Source: Bryobacteraceae bacterium
Lineage (GTDB): Bacteria; Acidobacteriota; Terriglobia; Bryobacterales; Bryobacteraceae
DNA: 64,000 bases
Assembly: GCA_025055455.1 (NCBI GenBank)
Contig: JANWXD010000001.1
Span: 186,001-250,000, forward strand
Direction: 5' to 3'
This document shows positions 1-8,107 of this stretch, one piece after another. The number at the start of each line of letters is the position of its first letter. Position 1 is the first letter of the stretch. The notes under the pieces were generated by a model. That model made no database searches. It had not been told where the DNA came from and saw only the letters and a list, made by a program, of their open reading frames with translations. A program made the position numbers and the translations under genes.

Positions 1-429
1 GGCGGCGAGCGCCACAATGTAGCCGGCCTCCGGCGTCAGATTCAACGACCAACGGATGCCGAGGGCGGCCTGCCGGTCGGGAGTGGCGGCAAGATACGCC
101 CAGTGCCCGATGAGCCAGCAGGCGTAGCCGGCCCAAAACACCGCGGTGAAGGCCGCCGCGAAGCGGCGCACCGGAGCGCCCATGAGCGCCGCGCCGCACG
201 AGAGCAGCACGAGCAGAAAGGCGTAGGTCGCCAGCAGGCTCGCCCAGCCCGGCAGGGCCGCATAGCGGGCGGAGACGGGGGCCAGCGAGGCCGCCAGTTT
301 CGTCCAAACCTTGGCCGAGACCGCCCATCCGAGCAAGTCCGCCCCGGCGGCCGACGCCAAGGCCAGGCCGAACAGCAGCAAGCCCAGCAGTACCGCCAGC
401 CAGTCTTCGGTCAACGGCCGCCGCTTCAT
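1..429 (-). CDS. YeiH-family putative sulfate exporter, N-terminal part (runs off window)
   Basis: Reading leftward from the ATG at 427-429, the frame stays open to the window edge and gives 143 residues. The protein starts MKRRPLTEDWLAV and has hydrophobic segments at about 11-29, 61-83, 90-114 and from 130 on. The stretch FWAGYACWLIGHWAYLAATP followed by LGIRWSLNLTPEAGYIVA is characteristic of the YeiH/UPF0324 family of inner-membrane proteins annotated as sulfate exporters. The substrate is not proven for most members. The full family protein is longer, with further membrane segments, so the C-terminal part lies outside the window. The start overlaps the DUF72 stop by 4 bp (ATGA), which makes it part of the minus-strand run ABC permease, DUF72, YeiH. 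Recognition is by eye. Confidence 0.8.
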   Translation of the reverse strand, partial: MKRRPLTEDWLAVLLGLLLFGLALASAAGADLLGWAVSAKVWTKLAASLAPVSARYAALPGWASLLATYAFLLVLLSCGAALMGAPVRRFAAAFTAVFWAGYACWLIGHWAYLAATPDRQAALGIRWSLNLTPEAGYIVALAA

Positions 430-1151
430 GTCCGACTGCCTCGCCTCACCCGCTGCAACAAGCTTTCGGCGTAGAGCGCCCCTTGCGGCGTCTCCTCATG
501 TTTGAAGTACACGAACACGTCCTTGCCCGCTGCCAACAGCTCCTCGCACCGCGCGCCGATCCGACCCAGCTCCGCCTCCGAATAGGAGGGCATCCGTAAG
601 CGGTAGTACACGAAATCCGCCGTGACCACTTCGGGGATTTGCAACCGCTCCGCCTCCGCCAGGCACAGCGCGACGTTGTGCCCGCCGAGCAAGTCGTAGA
701 CTGCTTCCGTGAGCCACGAAGCGTGCCGGAATTCGAAAGCATAGCGCACGTCCCCTGGCAGTTGCGCCAGAAACTCAGCAAGCAAAGCGGTGTCCGCTCG
801 CAGGTTTGGCGGCAGCTGAAACAGCACGGGCCCCAGGCGGCGCGTAGCGCGCAGCGGATCGATCGCACGCAGAAAAATCTCCGTGGCCGTCCCAGCATCT
901 TTCAGCCGCTGAACGTGCGTGATGCGTTGATGCGCTTTGACGGCAAACAGGAAACCGCGCGGCGTGGCCCGAACCCAATTCTCCAACGTGGAGCCAGGCG
1001 GCATGCGCCGAAACGTGTAGTTGATCTCGACGCTGTTCAGCCGGCCGGCGTAGTGCTCCAGAAAGCGCGTCGCGGGCAGTTTTTCCGGATAAAAGTCCGG
1101 CTTCCACTGCGCGTAGGCGAATCCGGAAGTGCCGGCGTACAGCGTCGCCAT
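426..1151 (-). CDS. DUF72 domain-containing protein (YecE family)
   Basis: This 241-residue protein has the DUF72/YecE TIM-barrel hallmarks: the N-terminal LYAGTSGFAYAQWKPDFYP, the SVEINYTFRRMP segment near residue 45, GPVLFQLPPN near 110 and YAFEFRHASW near 140. The length matches the usual 230-300 residues. The biochemical role of the family is unknown, although the fold resembles barrel nucleases and isomerases. The ATG at 1151 lies 13 nt after the stop of the ABC permease gene, and the stop overlaps the YeiH start by 4 bp, so the three genes look co-transcribed. No signal peptide is visible, so it is probably cytoplasmic. Confidence 0.88.
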   Translation of the reverse strand: MATLYAGTSGFAYAQWKPDFYPEKLPATRFLEHYAGRLNSVEINYTFRRMPPGSTLENWVRATPRGFLFAVKAHQRITHVQRLKDAGTATEIFLRAIDPLRATRRLGPVLFQLPPNLRADTALLAEFLAQLPGDVRYAFEFRHASWLTEAVYDLLGGHNVALCLAEAERLQIPEVVTADFVYYRLRMPSYSEAELGRIGARCEELLAAGKDVFVYFKHEETPQGALYAESLLQRVRRGSRT

Positions 1152-1164
1152 GTGCGCTTCGGGC

Positions 1165-2001
1165 TCAGAGCACGTCGGCGAAGCCCCGTTTCAGCCGCCG
1201 GAAAAACAGCCCGCCCAGCAAAAACGCCCCCACGCCGTAAGCCGCCGCCACCGCCAGCCCTTGGGGATCCGGCAGGCGATAAGACAGCAACGCCTCCCGA
1301 TAGCCGCGGACGATATAAGCCATCGGGTTGGCCTGAATGAGAAACCGCAGTTGCGCCGGATACTGCTCCTCGGGAATGAAGATGGGCGTGGTCCAGAACC
1401 ACAGCGTCAGCACGACCACCAACACCTGCGCCGTGTCGCGGAGATACACGTGGAGCGCCGCGACGATCCAGCCGAGGCCCACCGCAAGCAATCCGACCAC
1501 GGCGGTGTAGACGGGCAGCGTGAGCACCATCGGGCCGAAATGGTTCGACCAGACGGCGATGGCCGCCACTGCGAGGGCCACGCCGATCGAATGGTGAATC
1601 AACGAGGACAGAAACACCGACAGCGGCACGATCTCCGAGGGAAACACCGTCTTGGTAATGAGCGTGGCGTTCTCGACGAGCGACGTCGCCGAGCGCTGCA
1701 CCGTGTCCTGCAACAGCAGCCACGGCAGGAAGCCGCAGAACAAGAACAGGGTGTAGTTCTGCGTCACCTCGCCGGGGCCAAGGCGCACCCTCAAGCACCA
1801 GTCGAAGACGAACGTCCAGCTCAGCAGCAGCACCAGCGGATGGATCACGCCCCAGACCCACCCCGCCGCGGACCCAACGAAACGTTTTTCGAAGTCCCGG
1901 CGCACCAGCTCGGCCAGAAGCGTGCGCCGCTCCACCAGGTTTTGGATAAAATACCGCCCGGGAAAGCGCACCCGTCCTGGGATTGCCGCCAGTGTCCCCA
2001 T
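1165..2001 (-). CDS. ABC-2 type polysaccharide/polyol phosphate export permease (Wzm/TagG-like)
   Basis: This 278-residue integral membrane protein has about six hydrophobic segments. The N-terminal amphipathic part RRTLLAELVRRDFEKRFVGS is typical of Wzm/TagG permeases, as are LGWIVAALHVYLRDT and FWTTPIFIP in the middle and ANPMAYIVRGYREALL near the C-terminus. These permeases pair with an ATPase (Wzt/TagH) to move lipid-linked glycans across the inner membrane. No ATPase or glycosyltransferase is encoded nearby, so it is an orphan within this window. It is the first gene of the run leading to DUF72 and YeiH. The ATG at 2001 has no clear ribosome-binding site, but a promoter-like box sits 7 nt upstream. 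Confidence 0.88.
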   Translation of the reverse strand: MGTLAAIPGRVRFPGRYFIQNLVERRTLLAELVRRDFEKRFVGSAAGWVWGVIHPLVLLLSWTFVFDWCLRVRLGPGEVTQNYTLFLFCGFLPWLLLQDTVQRSATSLVENATLITKTVFPSEIVPLSVFLSSLIHHSIGVALAVAAIAVWSNHFGPMVLTLPVYTAVVGLLAVGLGWIVAALHVYLRDTAQVLVVVLTLWFWTTPIFIPEEQYPAQLRFLIQANPMAYIVRGYREALLSYRLPDPQGLAVAAAYGVGAFLLGGLFFRRLKRGFADVL

Positions 2002-2008
2002 CGCCGCC

Positions 2009-2017
2009 AGTATCGCA
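2009..2017 (-). promoter_or_regulatory. Candidate extended -10 promoter of the ABC permease gene
   Basis: On the minus strand TGC-GATACT (an extended -10 of TGN type) is followed by seven bases and then the ATG at 2001. Transcription would start at or within a base or two of the start codon, giving a leaderless message. No convincing -35 is seen. Confidence 0.35.
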
Positions 2018-2198
2018 CTTGTCCAGCTCGCAGCGGAGCAGCGCCCCTAAGGATTAGCGACTCCCCTCCTCCGATCAGGTATGCGTTGCCGGTCGATCGG
2101 TCGTTGCCGTTCTCTTATCCGCCGCTTGGCGTGGAGGTGCGACAGCGCGAATGCGCCGCGCCGAAGTTCTGCTAGATTGTTAACCGGGAGGAACAGCG

Positions 2199-2396
2199 AT
2201 GAGCACCGCCCCCCAGCCGCAACCCGTATTGAGCGAAGCCGAGTGGGCGCTCGTCGTCGAGTTGCTCGAGCGGGAGCGCGGCGAGCTGCCCGCCGAGATT
2301 CACCACACCCGCACCAGCGCCCTGCGCGAAGAGCTGCGTCGTCGCCTGGACATGGTCGAGGGCCTCCTCGCCCGTTTGCGGGGCCAGGCGGCCTGA
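2199..2396 (+). CDS. Small conserved-looking protein, 65 residues, function unknown
   Basis: The ATG at 2199 is preceded by a good ribosome-binding site (GGGAGGAAC, ending about 6 nt upstream), and a -10-like TAGATT sits 20 nt before the start. The product is 65 residues, strongly acidic/basic and probably helical. Its core SEAEWALVVELLERER and the following REELRRRLDMVEGLLARL look like two amphipathic helices. There is no signal peptide or membrane segment. It stands alone between leftward genes. I do not recognise a named family; the codon pattern and ribosome site argue that it is real. Confidence 0.6.
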   Translation: MSTAPQPQPVLSEAEWALVVELLERERGELPAEIHHTRTSALREELRRRLDMVEGLLARLRGQAA

Positions 2397-2561
2397 GCCA
2401 GCCGCCGGGGGTCATCGCTTGGCGGTGCGGACGAACAGTCCGCAGTTCACCAGATCCAGAACGACCCGAACACGGATTTTCATCTCACCGTAGCGGGACA
2501 GAGAACCCCGATCAAGTTCGACGCAAAAGCTGGATGACGTTGCGAACCGGATCCAGGCCCG

Positions 2562-2861
2562 TCACTCCTTCGGGAACAGGAGCTTGGAAAGGTCCTCGGG
2601 GGGTTTGGGCGCCCGGCGACCGCGCAAGAACCCGATGCCGACGCCGGCGGTCACCACTGCCAGCATGACGCCGGAAACGGGGTCCAAGCCGCCGCTAACG
2701 AGCACCGCGAGGGAAGCCACTGCCGTCCGGAGGATCCAACGGTAGAGGCGCCCGAGCGGGGCGACGCCGCGGCGCCTCGCCCCCGCGGTGAGGCCGGTAA
2801 GATACGCAAAAGATACCGCGAGGACGGCAAGCGCCAACCGAATGGGCCCGTAGTCCTGCAT
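2562..2861 (-). CDS. Small membrane protein, 99 residues, function unknown
   Basis: The 99-residue product has three hydrophobic stretches (about 7-26, 45-60 and 62-77) and a basic, proline-containing tail ending DLSKLLFPKE. GAAGGCATG places an AAGG ribosome site just before the ATG. It lies 68 nt downstream of the metal-sensor gene of the ECF operon and could be its last member or an independent gene. No family is recognised. Confidence 0.5.
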   Translation of the reverse strand: MQDYGPIRLALAVLAVSFAYLTGLTAGARRRGVAPLGRLYRWILRTAVASLAVLVSGGLDPVSGVMLAVVTAGVGIGFLRGRRAPKPPEDLSKLLFPKE

Positions 2862-2929
2862 GCCTTCACTTTCGCGCAGGCCAGGACCGGGCGCAACGCA
2901 TCAGGGGGAAGGTTGTGGGGAGCCCGGCT

Positions 2930-3433
2930 TCAGAAGTCCAACGCCGGGCCGCGAGGAGGTTGCGCCGGGGGAGGCGGCGCTGCTGGCCTTGGTGGTTCGG
3001 GTACCTGCTCCAACCGCTGCCCGCGACGCCAGCGGCCGCCCGGCCCGACCCGGGGTTCCATGCGACGCCGCTGGAGCTCCTGCCACTGTTGGACCGTGAG
3101 CACCTGCCGCATCTTCACCGCCATGCGGGCGAGCGTGCGGGTCAGTTCGCCACGGGCGGCAATCACTTGTTCGACCGCCTCCGACGCTTTGGCTTCATCC
3201 ACCTGATCCTCGTTCATCAGATCCTGGAGGCGCGCTTCGGCTTTCTGGAGCGCCGCCCGCTGCTCGATGAGCCGGTCGCGATAATCCCGAATCGTGGCGC
3301 GGATCTGCTTGCGCTGCTCCTCGCTCAGGTTGAGGTCGCGCACCAAAGGACTGTCCCACCAGGGGAAAATCCCCGGGATCTGCGCCCGAGCCAAGCCGCC
3401 CACCAGCCAAAAGAAAAGGGCCAACCGTTTCAT
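2930..3433 (-). CDS. Spy/CpxP-like periplasmic (heavy-metal) sensor protein
   Basis: The product has 167 residues: a signal peptide (MKRLALFFWLVGGLARA) followed by PWWDSPLVRDLNLSEEQRKQ, the LTxxQ-type motif of the Spy/CpxP/ZraP/CnrX superfamily, and a long charged helical region ending VLTVQQWQEL, a second copy of the motif. The last 45 residues are proline-rich. Family members are periplasmic antiparallel helical dimers that sense metals or protect proteins. The ATG at 3431-3433 overlaps the anti-sigma stop by 4 bp, and the order sigma, anti-sigma, sensor resembles cnrH, cnrY and cnrX. The inferred role is to control the anti-sigma factor. An upstream in-frame extension was rejected because it would remove the signal peptide. 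Confidence 0.8.
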   Translation of the reverse strand: MKRLALFFWLVGGLARAQIPGIFPWWDSPLVRDLNLSEEQRKQIRATIRDYRDRLIEQRAALQKAEARLQDLMNEDQVDEAKASEAVEQVIAARGELTRTLARMAVKMRQVLTVQQWQELQRRRMEPRVGPGGRWRRGQRLEQVPEPPRPAAPPPPAQPPRGPALDF

Positions 3434-3852
3434 GGCTCCACCTCGAAGAGGCCATAGATGGGCGTGACGGCCGCCGGCTCGCTCTCGAGCAGCGAGTACA
3501 CTTCTTGGAAGACGTGGCGGTCTGTGGAGGCGACGTTCGGCTGCGGGCCGGGCGCGGGTCCCCAAAGGAGTACCGCGAGGAACAACATCGCGGCGGTTGC
3601 GGCCAGGGGCGCCAAAGCTTGCCGCCAGCGGCTCGGGGCAGCAGAGCGCTCCAGGCGCGCGTGCAGGCGCGCGCGCTGCGCCTCCCAGAAGGAGGGGTGC
3701 AGGTCCGGCTCTGCCAGGAAGCGCTCACGCGCGGCCAGCAAGCTCTTCCAGCGGCGCGCACATTCCGCGCACTCCTCCAGATGCCCGTCCTCCAGCCCGG
3801 CCCCGTAAAGCCGCGCGATCAATTCCTCATCGCTCCAATGTCGCTGCCTCAT
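3430..3852 (-). CDS. Zinc-binding anti-sigma factor (ZAS type), single membrane span
   Basis: This 140-residue protein has an N-terminal cytoplasmic anti-sigma domain. His24, Cys28 and Cys31 form the H-x3-C-x2-C zinc motif of ZAS domains. A single membrane segment follows at about residues 79-97, then a roughly 40-residue periplasmic tail. Such proteins hold their ECF sigma factor at the membrane until a signal releases it. The gene overlaps the sigma gene upstream and the Spy-like gene downstream by 4 bp each, so all three are translationally coupled. Confidence 0.88.
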   Translation of the reverse strand: MRQRHWSDEELIARLYGAGLEDGHLEECAECARRWKSLLAARERFLAEPDLHPSFWEAQRARLHARLERSAAPSRWRQALAPLAATAAMLFLAVLLWGPAPGPQPNVASTDRHVFQEVYSLLESEPAAVTPIYGLFEVEP

Positions 3853-4475
3853 ACTGGATCCTTCGCTGGCTGGGGATGGCCGACCCCGGCCGCTTGACGG
3901 AAATACAGGTCCCGCAGCTCGTTACGCAGCTTTGCGAGCGCCCGAGCCAAATGCGCCTTCACCGTACCCACGTCTAGCGAAAGCAAGGCCGCAATCTCCT
4001 CCAGGCTGCGGTCTTCGTAATGGCGCAATACGAACACGGCCCTCTGCCGCTCGGAAAGCTTGCCCAAAGCTGAAGTCAAGCGGCGCGCGATCTGCTTGGC
4101 GAACAGCTCCTCTTCGGCGCTCGGGTTCGGGCTGCGCTGCAGCGTCAAAACCGTTTCTTCGTCTTCGGGATCGAGCCTGCGCCTCCAGAAGCGCCAGCGC
4201 GGGGAACGGAGCCGGTCCAGGCAAGCGTTCACCGCCACGCGGGTGAGCCAGCGCGCCGGCTCGTCGACCCCCACGGGCCCCTTCCCGCCAAAAGTCTGAA
4301 ACGCTTTCAGAAACACCTCCTGAGTGGCGGCGTCGGCCTCGTCGCGATCTCCGAGCATACGGTAACAGAGCAGGAACACGCGCCGTTGTTCGGCCCGCAT
4401 CCAATCGTCGAAGCTTGTGGGGCGAACCGCTTCCCCCGCGGTCGCGACCGCCGGGACGGCCATCACGCCCATCAT
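3849..4475 (-). CDS. ECF-type RNA polymerase sigma factor
   Basis: This 208-residue sigma-70 family protein has region 2 at about residues 21-90 (VFLLCYRMLGDRDEADAATQ, then EVFLKAFQTF) and region 4 at about 138-188 (KLSERQRAVFVLRHYEDRSL, then a helix-turn-helix SLDVGTVKAHLARALAKLR). The linker is short and there is no region 3, as in ECF factors. It heads the three-gene operon with the anti-sigma factor and metal-sensor-like protein. Several ATG codons are clustered at the start (4475, 4472 and 4463), so the exact start is uncertain within a few codons. ECF operons are often autoregulated, but I could not find a clear GGAAC/GTC promoter. Confidence 0.9.
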   Translation of the reverse strand: MMGVMAVPAVATAGEAVRPTSFDDWMRAEQRRVFLLCYRMLGDRDEADAATQEVFLKAFQTFGGKGPVGVDEPARWLTRVAVNACLDRLRSPRWRFWRRRLDPEDEETVLTLQRSPNPSAEEELFAKQIARRLTSALGKLSERQRAVFVLRHYEDRSLEEIAALLSLDVGTVKAHLARALAKLRNELRDLYFRQAAGVGHPQPAKDPV

Positions 4476-4551
4476 ATCCCTATCTTCACTAACGGGGAAC
4501 GCCTAGCTTGGTTTACGGGCACGGGGGGATCCTTTGTTACCCTGGGGGGTC

Positions 4552-4914
4552 ATGACGTATTTGACGCTACTGGCCATCGGCCTCGTTGCTGGAGTCGCAG
4601 CCGGCATGTTCGGCATCGGCGGAGGGCTCGTTATCGTCCCAGCTCTGCTGTTTCTGCTAAAGCTGAAGGAACTGGAGGCGATCGGAACGAGCTTGGCCGC
4701 GATGATCCCGCCCGTGGGCCTTCTCGGCGCGATGGAATACTACCGCAACGGATACATCAACCTACGGTATGCGGCGCTCGTGGCAGCAGGGCTGTTTTTG
4801 GGCGCCTATTTCGGAGCCCGCATCATGATCGCGCTTCCTGAAGCCCACATCCGCCGGGCTTATGCCGGTTTTTTGTTCGTAGTGGCGCTGCGCATGCTGA
4901 TCACGGGAAGATAG
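4552..4914 (+). CDS. Half-size TauE/SafE family membrane permease
   Basis: The product has 120 residues with four membrane helices. GVAAGMFGIGGGLVIVPALL near residues 12-31 is the glycine-rich signature of the TauE/SafE (COG0730) family, which moves sulfite, sulfoacetate or other small organic anions. Full-length members have two such halves; this one has a single half and presumably acts as a dimer. The ATG at 4552 is preceded by TGGGGGGT at ribosome-site distance. A TTG at 4534 would add six residues but has no such site. It converges with the carbamoyltransferase gene, 6 bp apart. Confidence 0.8.
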   Translation: MTYLTLLAIGLVAGVAAGMFGIGGGLVIVPALLFLLKLKELEAIGTSLAAMIPPVGLLGAMEYYRNGYINLRYAALVAAGLFLGAYFGARIMIALPEAHIRRAYAGFLFVVALRMLITGR

Positions 4915-4920
4915 ATGCGG

Positions 4921-6501
4921 TTACTTCTGGAGCAGAAAGTGGCCGACGAACATGGAGTCGATGCCGGAGGAATAAAAGCTCCGGACGGCATCCCGCGGCG
5001 TGCAAACCAGCGGGTCTCCGAACAGGTTGAAAGACGTGTTGTAGAGGACGGGCAATCCCGTCGCCTCACCGAAGGCGTGCAGTAGCTTCCAGTAGAGAGG
5101 ATTATCGTCGCGGGACACAGTGTGCACGCGCACGAGGTCGGCTCCGAGGATCGCGCTTTCGAAAACCTTGCGGTGCGCCGGACGCACGCGTCCCACCGTG
5201 GCTAAGAAACGCGCGTTCGGTCCGACCTCGAAATATTCCGACGCCAGTTCGGCGGGCACGGAAGCGGCGAACTTGCGGAAGGGCTCCCGGTGCTTGATGT
5301 AAATGTTCAGGTTCTCGGTGGAATAAGGGTTCAGTGGCGAGGCCAGGATGGAACGATTCCCCAAAGCGCGGGGGCCGAACTCCATCCGGCCATGCATCCA
5401 AGCCACGATCTTGTGGTCGTTGAGTTCCGCCACGGCTGCGGAAATCAGCTCGTCCGCCGTCAGCACATACCGAAAGCGGAGCTTGCAGTTCTCCAGGACC
5501 TGCTTGATTTCCTCCGGCCCGTAGCACGGCCCGAGGCACAGGTCCCCGACGCCGCTCCGCGCACTTTGGCCGCAAAGCACATGCCAGGCGTAAAAGACGG
5601 CGCCTAAAGCCGCCCCCGCGTTGCCGGCCGCCGGCTGCACGAAGACGTTCTTCCACCGGCCGGAGCGCTCGATGGCCGCGACGAGAAGGGCGTTGAACGC
5701 GAGGCCTCCACCGAGGCAAAGATTTTCCCCCTCACCGGCCATCCGCAGGACAGCTTCCTCCACGGCGCGCTGCAAGCCGGCCGCCAGCGGGGCGTGCAAT
5801 GACGCGGGGATTTCGGCCCCTTCCTCGAGCCCCAGGCGCTGGTAAAAACGGGCGCTGAAGCCGCCCCGAGTTCTCAGCTCGTCATGAAAATAGGATCGGT
5901 CAATGCGCGGCCAGCCGGCATCGTCGGCGCACAGAATGTCCCGAAACAGATCCACGTAGCGGTCATCGCTGGTCGTGGCCGACAGCCACTGGACTTTGTG
6001 TTCCTCGGCGTTGGGTTTGAACCCCAGAAGCTCGGTGACGCGCCCGTAAAGGTCTCCGAGCGAGTCCGGGTAATACAGTTCCCTCTCGGAGACGAGCTGG
6101 AGTCCGCGCGCGCGCCAGAGCACGCCGCAACGGAAGTCGCCGGCGCGGTCCAAGGTCAGGACCGTGGCGTGCTCGAATGGCGAAGCGAAATAACAGGAAG
6201 CGGCGTGCGCGGTGTGGTGCTCGACGAGCACGATCTGGCTGTTCGGGAACTTCTGTCGCAGGTCCAGATGGACGGCCATCTCATTGCCCGAGGCAAACGG
6301 GCGCACCAGCGCGACGCAGTCCACCTCTGCCGGGCGAACCGCCCCGATGCGGAGGCAGGCGGTGATGGCTTCCTCCGGCACCTGTCCCGGCTGGAAATAA
6401 CGGGCCAGCTTGCGTTGTTCAGCGGCGGCCAGCAGGACGCCGTCCTTCAGCAGGGCGCACGCCGCATCGTTGAGCAAGCCACTCAGTCCGAGTATCACCA
6501 T
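4921..6501 (-). CDS. NodU/CmcH-type carbamoyltransferase
   Basis: This 526-residue protein has both halves of the family. The N-terminal Kae1-like domain contains EHHTAHAAS with metal-binding histidines at about 95 and 99, VLTLDRAGDF, and the nucleotide-binding LGGGLAFN and PAAGNAGAALGAV. The C-terminal YrdC-like/CarbTransf domain contains HGRMEFGPRALGNRSI and LYNTSFNLFGDPLV. Members transfer a carbamoyl group from carbamoyl phosphate, via carbamoyl-AMP, onto hydroxyls of sugars, antibiotics or polyols. The acceptor cannot be told from the sequence. The gene starts 4 nt after the gltX stop and is almost certainly co-transcribed with it, an unexplained pairing. Confidence 0.88.
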   Translation of the reverse strand: MVILGLSGLLNDAACALLKDGVLLAAAEQRKLARYFQPGQVPEEAITACLRIGAVRPAEVDCVALVRPFASGNEMAVHLDLRQKFPNSQIVLVEHHTAHAASCYFASPFEHATVLTLDRAGDFRCGVLWRARGLQLVSERELYYPDSLGDLYGRVTELLGFKPNAEEHKVQWLSATTSDDRYVDLFRDILCADDAGWPRIDRSYFHDELRTRGGFSARFYQRLGLEEGAEIPASLHAPLAAGLQRAVEEAVLRMAGEGENLCLGGGLAFNALLVAAIERSGRWKNVFVQPAAGNAGAALGAVFYAWHVLCGQSARSGVGDLCLGPCYGPEEIKQVLENCKLRFRYVLTADELISAAVAELNDHKIVAWMHGRMEFGPRALGNRSILASPLNPYSTENLNIYIKHREPFRKFAASVPAELASEYFEVGPNARFLATVGRVRPAHRKVFESAILGADLVRVHTVSRDDNPLYWKLLHAFGEATGLPVLYNTSFNLFGDPLVCTPRDAVRSFYSSGIDSMFVGHFLLQK

Positions 6502-6505
6502 CGGT

Positions 6506-7924
6506 TCATGCCCTGCGGAGCCGTTCGATGGCGCGCTCCCGGCCCAGCGCAGTGAAGACGGCGAAAGCGCTCGGCCCCACGGTCTGCCCGGTGAGGATCG
6601 CGCGAGCCGCGTTGATGATCAGGCCGGCCTTGACGCCGCGCTCGGCGGCCAAGTTACGGAGCTCGGTTTCGACGCTGTGTTCGGTGAATTCGGCCGCGGC
6701 TTCCAGGCGAGCGGCCAGCTCGTGCAGAAGCTCGCGCGCGCCGGGCTGATTGAGTTTGTCCGAAGCTTCCGGGGTGATCTCGTAATCCTCCGCGAAATAG
6801 GCGCGGCCTCGGGTGACGAAATCGTTCAGCGTCTGGTACCGCGTCCGGATCACCTCGAGCACTTGCAGGAAGCGGTCCTCGCTCGGCGCCGCCAAACCAG
6901 CGCGCTCCAACACGGGCCGCACATAACGCGCCAAATCGCGCACGTCCATCTGCCGCAAATGCTGCGTGTTGAGCCAAAGCGCCTTCGGGTCGATGGGGTT
7001 TTCCGGGGTGAAGTTGACCACCGCGTTGTGGCGGTTGACGCCTTCGAAAGAAAACGCGGCGATGAGCTCGTCGAGCGTCAAGTACTCGCGGTTGTCTTTC
7101 GGCGACCAGCCGAGCAGGCAGAGGAAGTTGACATAGGCCTGCGGGAGGAAACCGCAGTCGCGGTAGGTGGTGACGCTGACCACCTGGCCATGGCGCCGTT
7201 TGGAAAGTTTGGAGCCATCGGGCGCGACGAGCAAGGGCAGATGCGCGAACTGGGGCACGGGAGCGCCCAGGGCTTCGAAGATGAGTACGTGCTTGAAGGT
7301 GTTCGTCAGGTGATCCTGCCCGCGGATGATGTGGGTGATGCGCAAGTCGACGTCGTCCGCACACGAGGCCATGTGGTACGTCGGCATGCCGTTGCTGCGC
7401 AGGAGCGCAAAGTCTTCGATGTCCGCGGTGGCTTTGCACTGCTCGCCGTAAACCAAGTCCGTGAAGACGATCTTGTCGCGGGTCTCGCGAGGGACGCAGA
7501 AGCGCAACACGAAGGGTTCGCCCGCCGCAGCGCGCCGGTCGCTTTCCTCCCGCGACATCGCACGCATGTCGGGATGGAAGAGCCAGGGGCCCTCTCCGTA
7601 GGGCCGCTCGTCAGCGTCCCCGTGGGCGGGCGAGAAGTCCCGGTAGGCCAGCCCCTTGTCGAAAATGACCTGGGCCATCTGCCGATGCCGCTCCAGACGC
7701 TCCGACTGCCGGTACTGCTCGTCCCAGGCCAGCTCGAGCCACTTCAGTCCCTCGAAGATCGACGCCAGGGACTCCTCGGTGTTCCGCTCCACGTCGGTGT
7801 CATCGATTCGCAGGATGACCTGGCCGCCGTGACGGCGCGCGTACAGCCAGTTGAAAATGAACGTGCGCGCGCTGCCGATGTGCAGGAAACCCGTGGGAGA
7901 GGGCGCAAACCGAACCCGAAGCAT
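6506..7924 (-). CDS. gltX: Glutamate-tRNA ligase
   Basis: This 472-residue class I aminoacyl-tRNA synthetase charges tRNA-Glu in the cytoplasm. The HIGH signature appears as PSPTGFLHIGSAR (residues 8-20) and the KMSKS loop as GSKLSKRRHG (residues 237-246). ITHIIRGQDHLTNTFKH is the conserved tRNA/ATP-site block. The C-terminal anticodon-binding region is complete. I chose the ATG at 7922-7924 because MLRVRFAPSPTG is the usual family start; an in-frame start 11 codons upstream adds only a non-conserved tail. No ribosome-binding site precedes it, but TATACT lies 9 nt upstream. Confidence 0.96.
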   Translation of the reverse strand: MLRVRFAPSPTGFLHIGSARTFIFNWLYARRHGGQVILRIDDTDVERNTEESLASIFEGLKWLELAWDEQYRQSERLERHRQMAQVIFDKGLAYRDFSPAHGDADERPYGEGPWLFHPDMRAMSREESDRRAAAGEPFVLRFCVPRETRDKIVFTDLVYGEQCKATADIEDFALLRSNGMPTYHMASCADDVDLRITHIIRGQDHLTNTFKHVLIFEALGAPVPQFAHLPLLVAPDGSKLSKRRHGQVVSVTTYRDCGFLPQAYVNFLCLLGWSPKDNREYLTLDELIAAFSFEGVNRHNAVVNFTPENPIDPKALWLNTQHLRQMDVRDLARYVRPVLERAGLAAPSEDRFLQVLEVIRTRYQTLNDFVTRGRAYFAEDYEITPEASDKLNQPGARELLHELAARLEAAAEFTEHSVETELRNLAAERGVKAGLIINAARAILTGQTVGPSAFAVFTALGRERAIERLRRA

Positions 7925-7933
7925 GAATCTTTC

Positions 7934-7939
7934 AGTATA
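7934..7939 (-). promoter_or_regulatory. Candidate -10 box of gltX (leaderless)
   Basis: On the minus strand GC-TATACT is followed by nine bases (GAAAGATTC) and the gltX ATG. A start point about 7 nt after the box would fall at the start codon. No Shine-Dalgarno sequence and no clear -35 are present. Confidence 0.45.
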
Positions 7940-8107
7940 GCGATTCGATTTCGGCACGCCGGTCCGCCGGGCTCCAAAGCTGTGGCGCGCGTGCTGCTTT
8001 CGCGGGACTTCGAAACCGAGCCTCGACGTGTAAGGGAAAGCTTCGTTCGTCTTCCTGGTCGCCGGAACTCGGCCGGTCGTGGGAATCGGAACATGTCGGC
8101 GCCGGGT

